From NCBI GenBank assembly GCA_905235525.1, contig CAJOLW010000005.1, forward strand, positions 62,001 through 126,000: 64,000 nucleotides of DNA. The letters run 5' to 3'. The notes below the pieces were generated by a model that saw only the letters and a program-made list of their open reading frames with translations, ran no database searches and had not been told where the DNA came from. Both the position numbers and the translations under genes were made by a program. Numbering within the stretch: the first letter of the stretch is position 1; the number at the start of each line of letters is the position of its first letter. This DNA comes from an uncultured Bacteroidaceae bacterium (lineage in GTDB: Bacteria > Bacteroidota > Bacteroidia > Bacteroidales > Bacteroidaceae). This document shows, in pieces, positions 34,606 through 44,729 of this stretch.

Positions 34606-37600
34606 ATGAATAAGACATATTGTATTTTAGCAACACTCTTTTTCATATTCACTTATTATTCATCTCAACCAGCATCGGCACAAACAATCACAGATGTATC
34701 AAAAATCTCTCCTACTATTTATGAGAGAAAAGTTCTTTATGATTGTAATGGAGATGGAAAGTTGGAATATTTGAGCCAGTCCACGTCTTCAAGTAATTGG
34801 CGATGGAATGACAAAGATGGGAAGAGTGTCAAAGAGATTCCAGGCACGTCTGCTCATGCATTGAGCGAGGGTGCCATTTTATTGGTAGAAGACATCAACA
34901 GTGACGAGATACCAGATTTACTTCTGACTGATAGAACCCTTGCTTTGAGCAATAGTGACAGATATGACTTCATCGGTGATTTTACTAAGGGCAGCATAGC
35001 AGAAGGACAGGCATTGTATAATGTATGTGTCTTTGACATTAACCACGATGGTAAAAAAGATATTTGGGGACTGATATCCGGGAAAGATGCGCATGGTTAT
35101 ACTATTGAATACACTCCTGTAGGCTTTTTGCAGCAAGAAGCAGGAACATTTCTCCATTCACCCATAGCGCTTTCGGAAGTTCCATCTAATGCGTTGTCAT
35201 ATGCCTCATCGGCTGCATTTACGCAAAGGTTAAGTATTCCCCTTCCAGGGGCTGGTGGCGGTATGTCTGTAGTACAAGCCCCTATACGTCAAGACTTTGA
35301 AGACGAAGATTTCTCTTCTAATGAAGAGCAGGATTCCAAATCAAAGGCTCTTCGCCATGCTGTTGCTAAAACTCAAAGCATGACCTCTATGCATGACAAT
35401 ATTCGATTGATTGACATGAATAATGACGGTTATCTCGACATTATCAACACCATAGGAGGTCCTTCTATGCTCTCCCTCTCTAATGGTAACTATTATCCCG
35501 CTTCTTTCACGGGATTGCTGGATGTTATGGATTTGAATGAGGATGGGGTGCTTGACGTAGTGACGTTTGACAATAAGCAGAATCAAGTGATGGTGAATAT
35601 GAGTCAAAGTGATGGTTCCTATCAAGAAACACAATTATTGGAAAACGGTAACATCTCTGCCGTTTATTGCCTTGATTTAGATGCAGATGGCATGCCTGAC
35701 ATATTAGCACTTGTACCTACAAGTAGTGCTTCTTTCCTTGTTTTTTTCAAGAATCAGGGCAATGGAACTTTCAAGAAATACGAAAGATCTCTTCCATATA
35801 AGGGCTATTATTATTTTTCTGAGCCTTATGATTTGAAGAACACAGGAACTCCGGTTCTTTTATTCACTAACACAGTCGGAGATTCCAACCAAATTGGAAT
35901 TGTCAGTTGGGATAAGGACTTCAATGTGAAAGAAGAGGCTTGTATGTCAGGAACCACCCAGTTATATATAGGGATTGACAATACGACAAGACGTCCTGCA
36001 TTCTCCCAATGTATAGACTACGATGGCGATTCAAAATTGGAAATTCCCTCTAAACTCTATAGCCGTTCTGCTTGTATCGCTTCGATTGCTACACAAAATA
36101 ATACAGCACCCTCAAAGGTGGGAAAACCTGTCTGTGTGTTGGACAAGGCAACAGGCAAGATGCGCATCGATTGGAATGCAGCCACAGACAAAGAGCAGAG
36201 TAGTTGTGATCTCACCTATGAGGTACGTATTGGAACAAATACCACAAAGAGCGATGTGGCATTGCACAATGTGGATAAATCGCGTTGGTGTATCATCAAT
36301 ATGGGACAGCAATCAACTGGCAGTTATTATGTGTCTGTACGTGCCATTGACCCTAATGGAATGAAGGGGAAATGGAGTGACTGTACAGTGGTTAACCATA
36401 CGACCCTATCGGCTGATTTTATTGTCAGCAAGAAAGTGGTGGAGAGTGACAATGACTATGAATATGAGAAGATTGGCTACAAGAAAAATTATTATATAAC
36501 AGATGTTGTAGTTGTGACATCGTTATCTGGTTCAAATGTGACCTTTACCGCTTCTCCCGATGGAACAATACTCAGCACAAATAATGGTGTGGCACAAATT
36601 ACTTTCAACGACATGGGTACGAAGACCATTAGTATGACCACAGCCAATGGTACAATCGTTCAGAAACAGATTGAAGTGAAGCCCTTTAAGATACAAGAAC
36701 TGAAAAACGCAGGCGACAAGTATAGTTCTGACTTTCGGTTCTACGCAGACCTTAATGCAAATGGGCAATCGGAATATTTATATGGTAACATCAAACAATG
36801 GGTGAATAATCAATATGAATCCATTGAAACATTGTTTAATAGTGATTTAAACCTTGGAAAGCCCGCCTTTTTGACCGACAAAACAAGGAATGGCTACCCA
36901 GATATTTGTAAAGGTGTCAGGAAGAATGGCATTGAATATAACTGGCTACTTAACAATGGAGATATTGATTTTGAAGTAAGCAATGAGGAAATCAAGGATC
37001 TCCAAGGGAACACGATTAGCCCTACCGCATATACCGTAGATATTAACAACGATGGCCTGATTGACCCAGTTGAAACAAAATTACTGACAGATTATGACCA
37101 AGACGGTTTGTTGGATATGTTGGAAATTCGTACAGTAACATTTAAACAATATAATGCGATTGAGCCAGTAGGGTTAGAGGAAAGATTCTGTAATGTGTAT
37201 CATAATGATGGGGATGGGAATTATTCTTTAGTAACCAAAGATTTGTTTTTGACAAAAATAAATACATCCAGGACATCCACTGATCATTATTCACATCATT
37301 TTCTATTGCAAGATGTAAATGGAGATGGGCTTGATGATATAGTGACATATGTTACTTATTGGACAGGGCACGTAAACGTCGGCACGAGCACACATGAAGT
37401 GGTTGGTAGTATTAAGGCCTTCCTTGGCTCGAAAGAAGACCCCTATAAGGATGAAATGATTTTGCCAGGCATTCCATTAAATTATGATCTTAACAATGAT
37501 AATAAAACAGACTTCTATACTTACAAGGCTTCTGATGGAGGTCACTATGCAGATTCCCTTTTAATCAGTCAAGGTGACCAATATGTAAAAGTACCCACTG

Positions 37601-40600
37601 ATGTACTCTTCTATACAAGAAATGAAGTAACACCCATTCAGGATGTAAACAATGATGATAGGCCTGATTTTATTACATCCGGTCGCGATGTTTATCCATA
37701 TTCCTTATTGTCAAACTATACAAATACTGCTCCGACAAAACCGACACATGTCGTAGTGTCACAAACAAATAAAGAAATCATTGTGAATTGGGATGCTGCA
37801 ACGGATGCAGAGACGTCAAGTTCACAACTGCGTTACAATCTTAGTGTGAAAGAGAAAGGGGCAGAGGGAAATGGTGCATACGTTATTTCACCGATGAATG
37901 CCACAAAGGATGAGGCAAAGGTGATGGATTATGGCATAAACCATCTGCGTCGTGCCACACGATATCCTATTCCAATCAGTAGTTTTGAAGCAGGAAAGAC
38001 ATACGAGTTTTGTGTACAAGCAGTTGATCCTTGGATGATGCATTCTCCCTTCTCACAGAAAGTGGAGTTTACGGTATCAAAAACGAACTTGATATCTCTT
38101 CCTGAAGTGGGTGGAGTTGGTACTCCTATTGCCTATATATTAAACAATGTAGATGGAAAAACTCCAACGGTGACCGCCCCTGGTGCAATCATGACAGATG
38201 GTACACTTACATGGAATACCCCTGGCATCAAGACTGTGACAGCAAAAGATGGAACAGTTTCCACCACACAGCAGATTAAAATTCTTGACAAGCCCAATCT
38301 AAACGTATCTATTCCTGAGAAGGTGATGGCTGGGGCAAAAGTTACAGTTAAACTCCCAGAAGAATTCCGCATAAATGCAGATAAAGTTAAGTTGAGTTCC
38401 GATGAGAATATGAAGATCATCTTGCAAGGTGATTCTGCTGCCATCATTACCATGCCAACCATTGCGGGAACCTATCCTATTGCTGTAGAATATCAGGACA
38501 CCATTTTCGGCCTCGTGAAGGAGACGAAAAATATATCAGTAATTGATGCACGTCCTTCTATTGTGTCTATTGGCAATGATAATGGCAAGAACAAACTGAA
38601 ATGGGACACAAGTGTGTTAGATGCATCGTTCGTGAACAAGGTGCGCATATATAGAGAGACGAACCTTGATGATTCGTATGAGATGATTGCCGAAGTGACA
38701 GCCAATGGCGGACAATATACTGATGCCAGCAGCCATCCTGACGTGCAGAGTTACAATTACCGCATGTCCTATTTGACAAAAGACGGTATAGAAGGTCTTC
38801 CCTGCCCTATTCACAACACCGTCTTCTTGATGGCAAACAAAGGTGCAGGTTATGACGTCAATCTACATTGGACTCCATACGAAGGTGCCAAGGTGGAGAA
38901 GTACACCATACTGATGGGAACATCTGCAGAAAATCTTGCTCCAATAGCAACCGTTACTGGTGAAAGAAAGAGTTATCTGGTGAATCGCACCAACAATAGC
39001 AAGGTTTTCTTTGCCATACAATACACTTGGGCAAGTAATGGATCTTCATCTTACTCAAACACTATCAGCAGTAATGATGCCGATGAGGTTATCAAGGCGC
39101 AATCGCTCAATATTCGATGTGCTGAAGACGAGGTTGTATTGAATGAAGACCAAATGAAGGTTCATCTACAAGCGGTCGTTACGCCTATGTCCGCTCACTT
39201 AGCAGATGTGGCATGGCGCATTAGTGATGGTGAAGAACTTGCCACAATTGATACTCACGGTGTGCTTAGCCTGAAGGAGAATGAAAATGGTGGTGTAGTG
39301 ACTGTGGAAGCAAGCACGATTGATGGCTCGAATATAAAAGCCACTATTGAAGTGGATGCTGCGGCTTATCAATGGATTCCATCTGTATTTGCAGATGCAG
39401 ATGTGCGTGTTACGGCCGTTCAATTGGACGAAAATAAGAAACTCTTTGTCAAGGACATGCCCATGTTGGACATGCGGAATGTGGCTAATACATTTGTTGT
39501 ACATTCCTTCAATGCACACACCACAGGTCCTGTCAAGGATATTCGGGTTAAATACCGTGTCTATGAAATGGGGAAACCAATGAACTCATGGAATGAACTC
39601 GGACTGGTAGAAAATGGCGATGGGAATTGGGTGAGCACATCGGTGGATTTTCATGATGCCATGTTGAGGATGACTGAAGGGCAGGATCAAGTGCTGGAGT
39701 TTTACTATGAGGGAACAAGCAAGACGGGTGACTCATTCTTTTACAACAATGGTGGTGAGAATTATCACTTTATGTTCAATTGCGTTAAACCCAAACCAGA
39801 AAATATGGTTAAGAACACAACCACGGTGTTTGGCTATTCACACGTTACATTTCTAATCAATGGTAATGAAAGGTCGTTCGACTATGAAGAGGATGGCAAT
39901 CCCAATGAGATTGTTGATTTAGGTGCAATCCAGTCCTTTGTATTGGATAGTTATTGGAATGCATGGAATTCTAATGGTGCCGAACGTCTACGATATAAGA
40001 TTGAAGAAGAAGGTTCTGGCGGCAAATGGGAAACCATTGCTGCTGAGGGTTCCAGAAATGTAAACATAGGTAATCAATATTACAGGCAATATTATAAAAA
40101 AGACATTGCTCTCAATCTACTTGAGGGCTTGGAAACAGGCAAGAAATATCGTTTGGAGATTTCGGGTGAGAGTTCTGTCTATAATGAATACTATTATAAT
40201 GACTATTATCGAGATACGAAATCTGATAACGATAAACAATATTGTCCTTTCTATACATGGAAGAATGGTGAAAGTTCAGTGTTTACCTTTATCATTAAGG
40301 ATTCGTCGACAATCGCTCCCGGTGATGCCAATGGCGATGGTAGCGTGAATGTCTTCGATGTGACTGCCACGGTGAACTACATCCTTGGCTCGTTCAGCAC
40401 TGGATTCGACTCTGAGGCTGCAGATGCCAATGGTGACGGGACGGTGAATGTGTTTGATGTGACAAAAATGGTGAACATCATCCTTGGTGTGGATAATGCT
40501 GGAGCCAAGATGCGTAAAGTGGAAGGACTTTCTGGAACAGACAAACTGTATCTTGAGGACTTCGAGATTGAACCTGGGGAAGAGAAGGAGGTGGAAATCC

Positions 40601-41106
40601 TTCTGAACAACCCCGATGCAGAGTACCGTGACCTCCAGTTTGACCTCTACCTGCCCGAAGGCATCACGGTGGTGCAGGATGAAGATGACGAGTTTCTGGT
40701 GGATACAGGCAGCCGATGCACCAAGAAGCATTCCGTAGGTTTCTCTTATACGGACGGGCATTATGTATGTATGCTCTACAGCACGGCAAAGAACCCACTT
40801 ACTGGCAACAGCGGCGACATCCTGACCATCACGCTGAAGGCAAATGAGGGCGTTACGCCTGGAGCAAAGACGGGATCCTTCCGCAATGTCAGCCTCTCAA
40901 AGACAGATGCAACTGGCCCCACCTATGATGAGTTCTCTTTCGGTTTCACCGTGAAGGGTGATGCTGATGACATAGAAGATGTTATTGCCAACAGTGGAAC
41001 ATACCAAATCTACACTGTTGATGGCACACAATTCAACACATTGCAGAAGGGTGTGAATATCCTCCGCTATCCGAATGGCACTAACAAGAAAGTATTTGTG
41101 AAATAA
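34606..41106 (+). CDS. Giant FG-GAP / Ig / dockerin / cohesin-like T9SS surface protein
   Basis: A 2166-residue protein. After a signal peptide (ATLFFIFTYYSSQPASAQ), FG-GAP/VCBS-like calcium repeats cover about 40-480 and 700-1040 (DINHDGKKDIWG, DLNEDGVLDVVTFDN, DLDADGMPDILALVP, DVNGDGLDDIVTY). Fibronectin-III-like segments lie near 500-600 and 1045-1160. A Big2-like Ig domain is near 1500-1590 (AVVTPMSAHLADVAWRISDG). A two-repeat type I dockerin lies at about 1904-1965 (DANGDGSVNVFDVTATVNY, DANGDGTVNVFDVTKMVN). A cohesin-like beta domain follows (about 1978-2125: YRDLQFDLYLPEGITVV). The tail GTQFNTLQKGVNILRYPNGT plus KKVFVK is a T9SS-type signal. Likely a surface adhesin or scaffold; partners unknown. 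Confidence 0.9.
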   Translation: MNKTYCILATLFFIFTYYSSQPASAQTITDVSKISPTIYERKVLYDCNGDGKLEYLSQSTSSSNWRWNDKDGKSVKEIPGTSAHALSEGAILLVEDINSDEIPDLLLTDRTLALSNSDRYDFIGDFTKGSIAEGQALYNVCVFDINHDGKKDIWGLISGKDAHGYTIEYTPVGFLQQEAGTFLHSPIALSEVPSNALSYASSAAFTQRLSIPLPGAGGGMSVVQAPIRQDFEDEDFSSNEEQDSKSKALRHAVAKTQSMTSMHDNIRLIDMNNDGYLDIINTIGGPSMLSLSNGNYYPASFTGLLDVMDLNEDGVLDVVTFDNKQNQVMVNMSQSDGSYQETQLLENGNISAVYCLDLDADGMPDILALVPTSSASFLVFFKNQGNGTFKKYERSLPYKGYYYFSEPYDLKNTGTPVLLFTNTVGDSNQIGIVSWDKDFNVKEEACMSGTTQLYIGIDNTTRRPAFSQCIDYDGDSKLEIPSKLYSRSACIASIATQNNTAPSKVGKPVCVLDKATGKMRIDWNAATDKEQSSCDLTYEVRIGTNTTKSDVALHNVDKSRWCIINMGQQSTGSYYVSVRAIDPNGMKGKWSDCTVVNHTTLSADFIVSKKVVESDNDYEYEKIGYKKNYYITDVVVVTSLSGSNVTFTASPDGTILSTNNGVAQITFNDMGTKTISMTTANGTIVQKQIEVKPFKIQELKNAGDKYSSDFRFYADLNANGQSEYLYGNIKQWVNNQYESIETLFNSDLNLGKPAFLTDKTRNGYPDICKGVRKNGIEYNWLLNNGDIDFEVSNEEIKDLQGNTISPTAYTVDINNDGLIDPVETKLLTDYDQDGLLDMLEIRTVTFKQYNAIEPVGLEERFCNVYHNDGDGNYSLVTKDLFLTKINTSRTSTDHYSHHFLLQDVNGDGLDDIVTYVTYWTGHVNVGTSTHEVVGSIKAFLGSKEDPYKDEMILPGIPLNYDLNNDNKTDFYTYKASDGGHYADSLLISQGDQYVKVPTDVLFYTRNEVTPIQDVNNDDRPDFITSGRDVYPYSLLSNYTNTAPTKPTHVVVSQTNKEIIVNWDAATDAETSSSQLRYNLSVKEKGAEGNGAYVISPMNATKDEAKVMDYGINHLRRATRYPIPISSFEAGKTYEFCVQAVDPWMMHSPFSQKVEFTVSKTNLISLPEVGGVGTPIAYILNNVDGKTPTVTAPGAIMTDGTLTWNTPGIKTVTAKDGTVSTTQQIKILDKPNLNVSIPEKVMAGAKVTVKLPEEFRINADKVKLSSDENMKIILQGDSAAIITMPTIAGTYPIAVEYQDTIFGLVKETKNISVIDARPSIVSIGNDNGKNKLKWDTSVLDASFVNKVRIYRETNLDDSYEMIAEVTANGGQYTDASSHPDVQSYNYRMSYLTKDGIEGLPCPIHNTVFLMANKGAGYDVNLHWTPYEGAKVEKYTILMGTSAENLAPIATVTGERKSYLVNRTNNSKVFFAIQYTWASNGSSSYSNTISSNDADEVIKAQSLNIRCAEDEVVLNEDQMKVHLQAVVTPMSAHLADVAWRISDGEELATIDTHGVLSLKENENGGVVTVEASTIDGSNIKATIEVDAAAYQWIPSVFADADVRVTAVQLDENKKLFVKDMPMLDMRNVANTFVVHSFNAHTTGPVKDIRVKYRVYEMGKPMNSWNELGLVENGDGNWVSTSVDFHDAMLRMTEGQDQVLEFYYEGTSKTGDSFFYNNGGENYHFMFNCVKPKPENMVKNTTTVFGYSHVTFLINGNERSFDYEEDGNPNEIVDLGAIQSFVLDSYWNAWNSNGAERLRYKIEEEGSGGKWETIAAEGSRNVNIGNQYYRQYYKKDIALNLLEGLETGKKYRLEISGESSVYNEYYYNDYYRDTKSDNDKQYCPFYTWKNGESSVFTFIIKDSSTIAPGDANGDGSVNVFDVTATVNYILGSFSTGFDSEAADANGDGTVNVFDVTKMVNIILGVDNAGAKMRKVEGLSGTDKLYLEDFEIEPGEEKEVEILLNNPDAEYRDLQFDLYLPEGITVVQDEDDEFLVDTGSRCTKKHSVGFSYTDGHYVCMLYSTAKNPLTGNSGDILTITLKANEGVTPGAKTGSFRNVSLSKTDATGPTYDEFSFGFTVKGDADDIEDVIANSGTYQIYTVDGTQFNTLQKGVNILRYPNGTNKKVFVK

Positions 41107-41154
41107 GTCTTAACCAATCAGGGGGCATCATGTGAAAGAGTAAGATCATGATGG
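41023..41154 (+). repeat. 132-bp near-identical 3'-end repeat, copy 2
   Basis: Partner of 32781-32912. It covers the last 27 codons of the giant gene, the stop and the CATCATG hairpin (41126-41153), with a single mismatch between copies. Confidence 0.95.
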
Positions 41155-41199
41155 CAAAACAAAAACTATTCCTCTTTCTGAAAACAAACCCTTCACCAC

Positions 41200-41240
41200 A
41201 AAAATGGCGGAAAACCGACTCATGGTTTTCCGCCATTTTT
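41200..41240. terminator. 17-bp perfect terminator hairpin (cassette C)
   Basis: Same stem and loop as in cassette B: AAAAATGGCGGAAAACC, loop GACTCAT, then the perfect complement. Confidence 0.88.
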
Positions 41241-41296
41241 ACATTCTTCCCTATAAAAACTCACATTTTTCAGTCCTTTGGAGCACAATAAATCCC

Positions 41297-41304
41297 TATA
41301 TTTG
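41297..41304 (+). promoter_or_regulatory. -7 box (cassette C)
   Basis: TATATTTG with CCTTTGGAGCACAA upstream supplying the TTTG -33 element 16 bases away. Confidence 0.65.
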
Positions 41305-41391
41305 TCCTTGACATTAGTTTTTAACAAAATCCATTGTCAACCTTAGCGTCAACAATCAACCTAAATATTAACTTTTAAAAAAGACAAAACT

Positions 41392-42171
41392 ATGAAACGT
41401 AGTCTTAACATTGTAACCATCTACAAGGATGCATTCACCATTGGCATAAAGAATGCCATATCCATTCTGATTACAACATTTCTCTATTCTATCACCAGTT
41501 GGATACCTTACATCAATGTGGGTACGACTATCGCAATGGCGACCCTCCCTGGAAAGTTGGCACAAGGTGAAGTCATCAGCCCATTCTTTATATTCAAGTC
41601 CGTCTATCGAGGGCAAATAGGCAATTTTTTTCTATACACAACTTTCTATCTTCTAATGCTGGTCTCTTCTATTCTCTTTCTCAACGTCTTTTTCCCCATT
41701 ATACTCATCATGTACAGCCTATCCCTCTACATTATGATTGATGCAGAAGTGAATCCCCTCGAAGCATTTGAGATGAGCCGAAAAGCCACCAATGGGTATA
41801 AAGCGGACATTTTCATATTCCACCTCTTCTTTGAATTTGCGGTATGGTTCATAGCTTCATTTTTTATCGGTGGGTCTATCACAGCCATCAAGGAAGCAAC
41901 CGAGACGTATTCGGACTACACGCTACCACTTATCTCGCTCATTTCCGCCATCATCACTATCTTCATTTTAACCTCCTGCTTTAGATATGGTCTCCATGCG
42001 GTCATCTATCGTGAACTGTTCCTTAAGGTACAGGAACAGCCAGAAGAGCCTACCGCACCAAAAATCGAAAGAGTTTTCAGACGGGAAATCGAGGCTACCA
42101 AAACAGATGAGACCAACAACAATCCGTCTCCCGAAACTCCTGCCAACCCAACCATACCTAATGAGAACTGA
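41392..42171 (+). CDS. Multi-pass membrane protein with hydrophilic C-terminal tail
   Basis: A 259-residue protein. An N-terminal amphipathic segment (LNIVTIYKDAFTIGIKNAIS) is followed by about five hydrophobic segments, including ISILITTFLYSITSW, FFLYTTFYLLMLVSSILFLN, PIILIMYSLSLYIMID and LISLISAIITIFILTSCF. The motif VNPLEAFEMSRKATNGYKAD after a helix resembles DUF975/YciC-type proteins and the local protein at 21631. The last 50 residues are polar and Pro/Asn/Thr-rich (ETNNNPSPETPANPTIPNEN). Function unknown. It is expressed from cassette C. Confidence 0.78.
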   Translation: MKRSLNIVTIYKDAFTIGIKNAISILITTFLYSITSWIPYINVGTTIAMATLPGKLAQGEVISPFFIFKSVYRGQIGNFFLYTTFYLLMLVSSILFLNVFFPIILIMYSLSLYIMIDAEVNPLEAFEMSRKATNGYKADIFIFHLFFEFAVWFIASFFIGGSITAIKEATETYSDYTLPLISLISAIITIFILTSCFRYGLHAVIYRELFLKVQEQPEEPTAPKIERVFRREIEATKTDETNNNPSPETPANPTIPNEN

Positions 42172-42337
42172 TGCGAGACCGCAACATCCTGAATCGGACA
42201 ATAATAAAAAAGTTCTCTTCATAACTTCCGTGCAGCGACAACCTAGCTACACAGCCAGCCTGGGGCATCAGCCCTGCAGTCGATGCCCCTGTCTCCTTCT
42301 TTACAACAATCATCCACACATCTTAAACCATTACGAC

Positions 42338-42952
42338 ATGAAAAAGTTCTTTATTTGCATCATTCTATTGACAGGAACACTCCTCCTGCATGCACAGGTC
42401 AGACGCACACCCGTTCAGCGTACACAAACCCAACAAAGAAGTACGGCACAGGCAACCACTCGTGCTTTCACCCTTACCAACGGTAAGTTAGGTCCCATCC
42501 AGACTGGTCAGAGATTCGCCAATATCCCTGCCACCTATGCTGGGCTGTATGACAAATACACCTATAAGAAAGAAACGATGTGGGGAGAAGGTGGAGACGA
42601 GTGGGAAGAAGAGTATTATCAGTTCACCAAGGCCGGGAAGAACGTCTTTCGTGTCGGGATAGACGAAGGTAAGAAAATCACCGGCATCACCCTGCAGGAA
42701 GGCTCAGCCTCCATTGTCAAGACCCCGGAAGGTTACTATGTAGGCTATCCTGCTCGTACCCTCTTCACCCAAAAGCGTATGGAATGGACTACCTATTACG
42801 AAGGTACAACCTTTGCAACCAGTGGACACTGGACCTACCACGTGAATAGCAATGACCTCAACAACACCGACTCGCCTTACAAAGCCAGCGACTTCAAGTC
42901 CACTGCCAAGATTTCAATCATCTCCTACAGCCACGAAGTGTACGAGTATTGA
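42338..42952 (+). CDS. Secreted protein of unknown function
   Basis: A 204-residue protein starting at the ATG 42338 with signal peptide MKKFFICIILLTGTLLLHAQ. A Gln/Thr/Arg-rich linker (RRTPVQRTQTQQRSTAQATT) follows, then a compact domain with many Tyr, Gly and Lys: LGPIQTGQRFANIPATYAGL, EYYQFTKAGKNVFRVGIDEG, GYYVGYPARTLF. No family recognised. The frame upstream of 42338 is open but overlaps the previous gene in another frame and lacks a signal, so the ATG before the signal peptide is taken. The 166-base gap before it holds no clear promoter. Confidence 0.78.
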   Translation: MKKFFICIILLTGTLLLHAQVRRTPVQRTQTQQRSTAQATTRAFTLTNGKLGPIQTGQRFANIPATYAGLYDKYTYKKETMWGEGGDEWEEEYYQFTKAGKNVFRVGIDEGKKITGITLQEGSASIVKTPEGYYVGYPARTLFTQKRMEWTTYYEGTTFATSGHWTYHVNSNDLNNTDSPYKASDFKSTAKISIISYSHEVYEY

Positions 42953-43044
42953 TCATGTACATATTTAATATGTAATGCCTCATGCACATCCAGTTAAGGT
43001 ATCGCACCAGCCAAACTATTTTAGGCTCAAAAAAACAAAGAATC

Positions 43045-44541
43045 ATGAAAAAGACTCTTATCACCTTACTATCCTGCACGCTCTTGCTCATCAGTTGCTT
43101 GCCTGATAAAGAGACCATCTATCTACCTGTGCAACAAATGGAAGGTGGCAGTTGGAGCATCATAGACCAAGAAGGTAACATGGTGGCGGATAATGCCTAT
43201 CCTGCCGATGCTGTCATCTCCAGTATCAGCAACGGTGTCTATTGGGTCATTTCCAACAATCGCTATCGGCTCTACAACGTGGACAATCCCGACCGTCCCA
43301 TCATTGACGAGGCTTTTGCCAACGCCACCTCTTTCTTCCATACAGACTGGGCTACAGTGTCGTCCGGATCGGGCAAGCCCCTTCGTATCATTGACAGCCG
43401 AGGCAAGACCCAAGCCACCCTGCCGCAGGACATATCTTCTTGCTACAGTTTCTCCTCCGATGGATATGCCGTCTATCGTGACGACAATCTCCAAGAAGGG
43501 CTCATCGACCACAATGGCAAGATCATCATACCAACCCCCAATGCCAGTATTGCCGGCATCAGCGAAGGGGTAACTCTGATGCAGAAAGACTATAGCGATA
43601 AGAACATTCACATACTCGACACCCAGGGTCGTCAGGTGGGTAACATCAACACCGACCAGTATCAGCCTGTCAGCCATGAGTTTCATGAGGGGAAACTCAT
43701 CGTATGCGATGCCAACTCCGACCAACCCCGTTTCCATCTACTCAATAAGCAAGGCGAACGGATCCTAACCTTCGACAGCAACGTGACTGAGATTGAGTCT
43801 TCCATTCACTATCAAAATGGTCACCTCGTCTTCATCGGTGCCAACAGTCGGAGTGGCATCGTTGACAACAAGGGGAACATCGTCCTTAATCCTCAATACG
43901 ATGCCCTTATTAACTATGGCAAGGGGCGCTTTGCCGCACTGCTCGACAACAGTTGGGGTGTCATTAATGCCAAAGGCGAAATCCTCATCCCATTTGATTA
44001 CGATTACTGCCACCCTACTACCATCGGTGACAACTTCATCCTACAGGAGGGTAACACCTACTTCTTGTTCAGACCCGATGGTACCCAACTCACCTGTTTT
44101 CAAGGTATGCAAGAACCTGTCGATCCCCTTCTCGATTTCAGTTCCTGCCAAGGCGACACGTCGGCTGAAAAAATGGACTACGACCCTGACTTCCCCGAAG
44201 ACGACATCATCAACGATTATGGCACAATCGGTTTGTTAGGTGCTCTTCCTGAAGGCACTACTACCTATACAGGTGACATGGGCGGCTACCCCATCGAGTT
44301 CACCATCACCAATAAACCCGAGACTGGAGAATTGTCAGCCCGCTACAAGAACGTGAACTACGGCACCACCATGCAGATGATTGGCGAGTCGTTGCCAGCA
44401 CAAGGCGGAGAAATTTCCTTCTTCGGTGAAGAGAACGGTCGTCAGTGGTCTTTCGACCTTGATGGTGATGCCGACAACATCACGGGCACCGCCTCAGGCA
44501 GCAACGGCTACCAGTTCAAAGTGAAGTTGAAGAGAAAGTGA
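43045..44541 (+). CDS. WG-repeat lipoprotein
   Basis: A 498-residue lipoprotein. The signal sequence ITLLSCTLLLISCLPD has lipobox LISC. WG-type repeats follow: GSWSIIDQEGNMVAD, PLRIIDSRGKTQAT, EGLIDHNGKIIIP, IHILDTQGRQVG, RSGIVDNKGNIVLNPQYDAL, and SWGVINAKGEILIPFDYD, the best match. The last 130 residues form a different domain (GDMGGYPIEFTITNKPETGE through DGDADNITGTASGS). It probably sits on the outer membrane. Start at 43045 because the earlier frame lacks a signal. It resembles the protein at 24285 in plan. Confidence 0.85.
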   Translation: MKKTLITLLSCTLLLISCLPDKETIYLPVQQMEGGSWSIIDQEGNMVADNAYPADAVISSISNGVYWVISNNRYRLYNVDNPDRPIIDEAFANATSFFHTDWATVSSGSGKPLRIIDSRGKTQATLPQDISSCYSFSSDGYAVYRDDNLQEGLIDHNGKIIIPTPNASIAGISEGVTLMQKDYSDKNIHILDTQGRQVGNINTDQYQPVSHEFHEGKLIVCDANSDQPRFHLLNKQGERILTFDSNVTEIESSIHYQNGHLVFIGANSRSGIVDNKGNIVLNPQYDALINYGKGRFAALLDNSWGVINAKGEILIPFDYDYCHPTTIGDNFILQEGNTYFLFRPDGTQLTCFQGMQEPVDPLLDFSSCQGDTSAEKMDYDPDFPEDDIINDYGTIGLLGALPEGTTTYTGDMGGYPIEFTITNKPETGELSARYKNVNYGTTMQMIGESLPAQGGEISFFGEENGRQWSFDLDGDADNITGTASGSNGYQFKVKLKRK

Positions 44542-44550
44542 CCGACGAAG

Positions 44551-44578
44551 CATCATGTGAAAGAACCAAATCATGATG
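44551..44578. terminator. CATCATG/CATGATG hairpin after the WG lipoprotein gene
   Basis: The same 7-bp stem as at 32884 and 41126 but with a changed loop (TGAAAGAACCAAAT). It precedes cassette D. Confidence 0.5.
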
Positions 44579-44625
44579 CCACCCAAAGGACTTCCCTCAA
44601 TTCCTAGAATAAGGACTTTCACCAC

Positions 44626-44666
44626 AAAAATGGCGGAAAACCGACTCATGGTTTTCCGCCATTTTT
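44626..44666. terminator. 17-bp perfect terminator hairpin (cassette D)
   Basis: Same stem AAAAATGGCGGAAAACC and loop GACTCAT as in cassettes B and C. Confidence 0.88.
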
Positions 44667-44721
44667 GTGTTCTCTCATAAAAAACTCACATTTCCCCACC
44701 CCATCAAGCACAAGAAATCCC

Positions 44722-44729
44722 TATATTTG
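44722..44729 (+). promoter_or_regulatory. -7 box (cassette D)
   Basis: TATATTTG. It would give a leader of about 170 bases to the ATG at 44905, longer than in the other cassettes. It may be a relic or an upstream second promoter. Confidence 0.5.

Larger units (their letters stand above)
41177..41391 (+). repeat. Intergenic terminator-promoter cassette, copy C
   Basis: Nearly identical to cassette B through CAATCAACCTAA. The last 25 bases before the ATG differ. It drives the membrane-protein gene at 41392. Confidence 0.9.

Noticed and set aside
34606..41106. Integrin- or toxin-type secretion effector for the giant protein
   Set aside because: FG-GAP-like repeats are present, but the signal peptide, dockerin and T9SS-type tail explain it better; no toxin domain is visible.
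42172..42337. Small gene between the membrane protein and the secreted protein
   Set aside because: The open frame overlaps the upstream gene in another phase and has no start with a promoter; only the ATG at 42338 gives a signal peptide.
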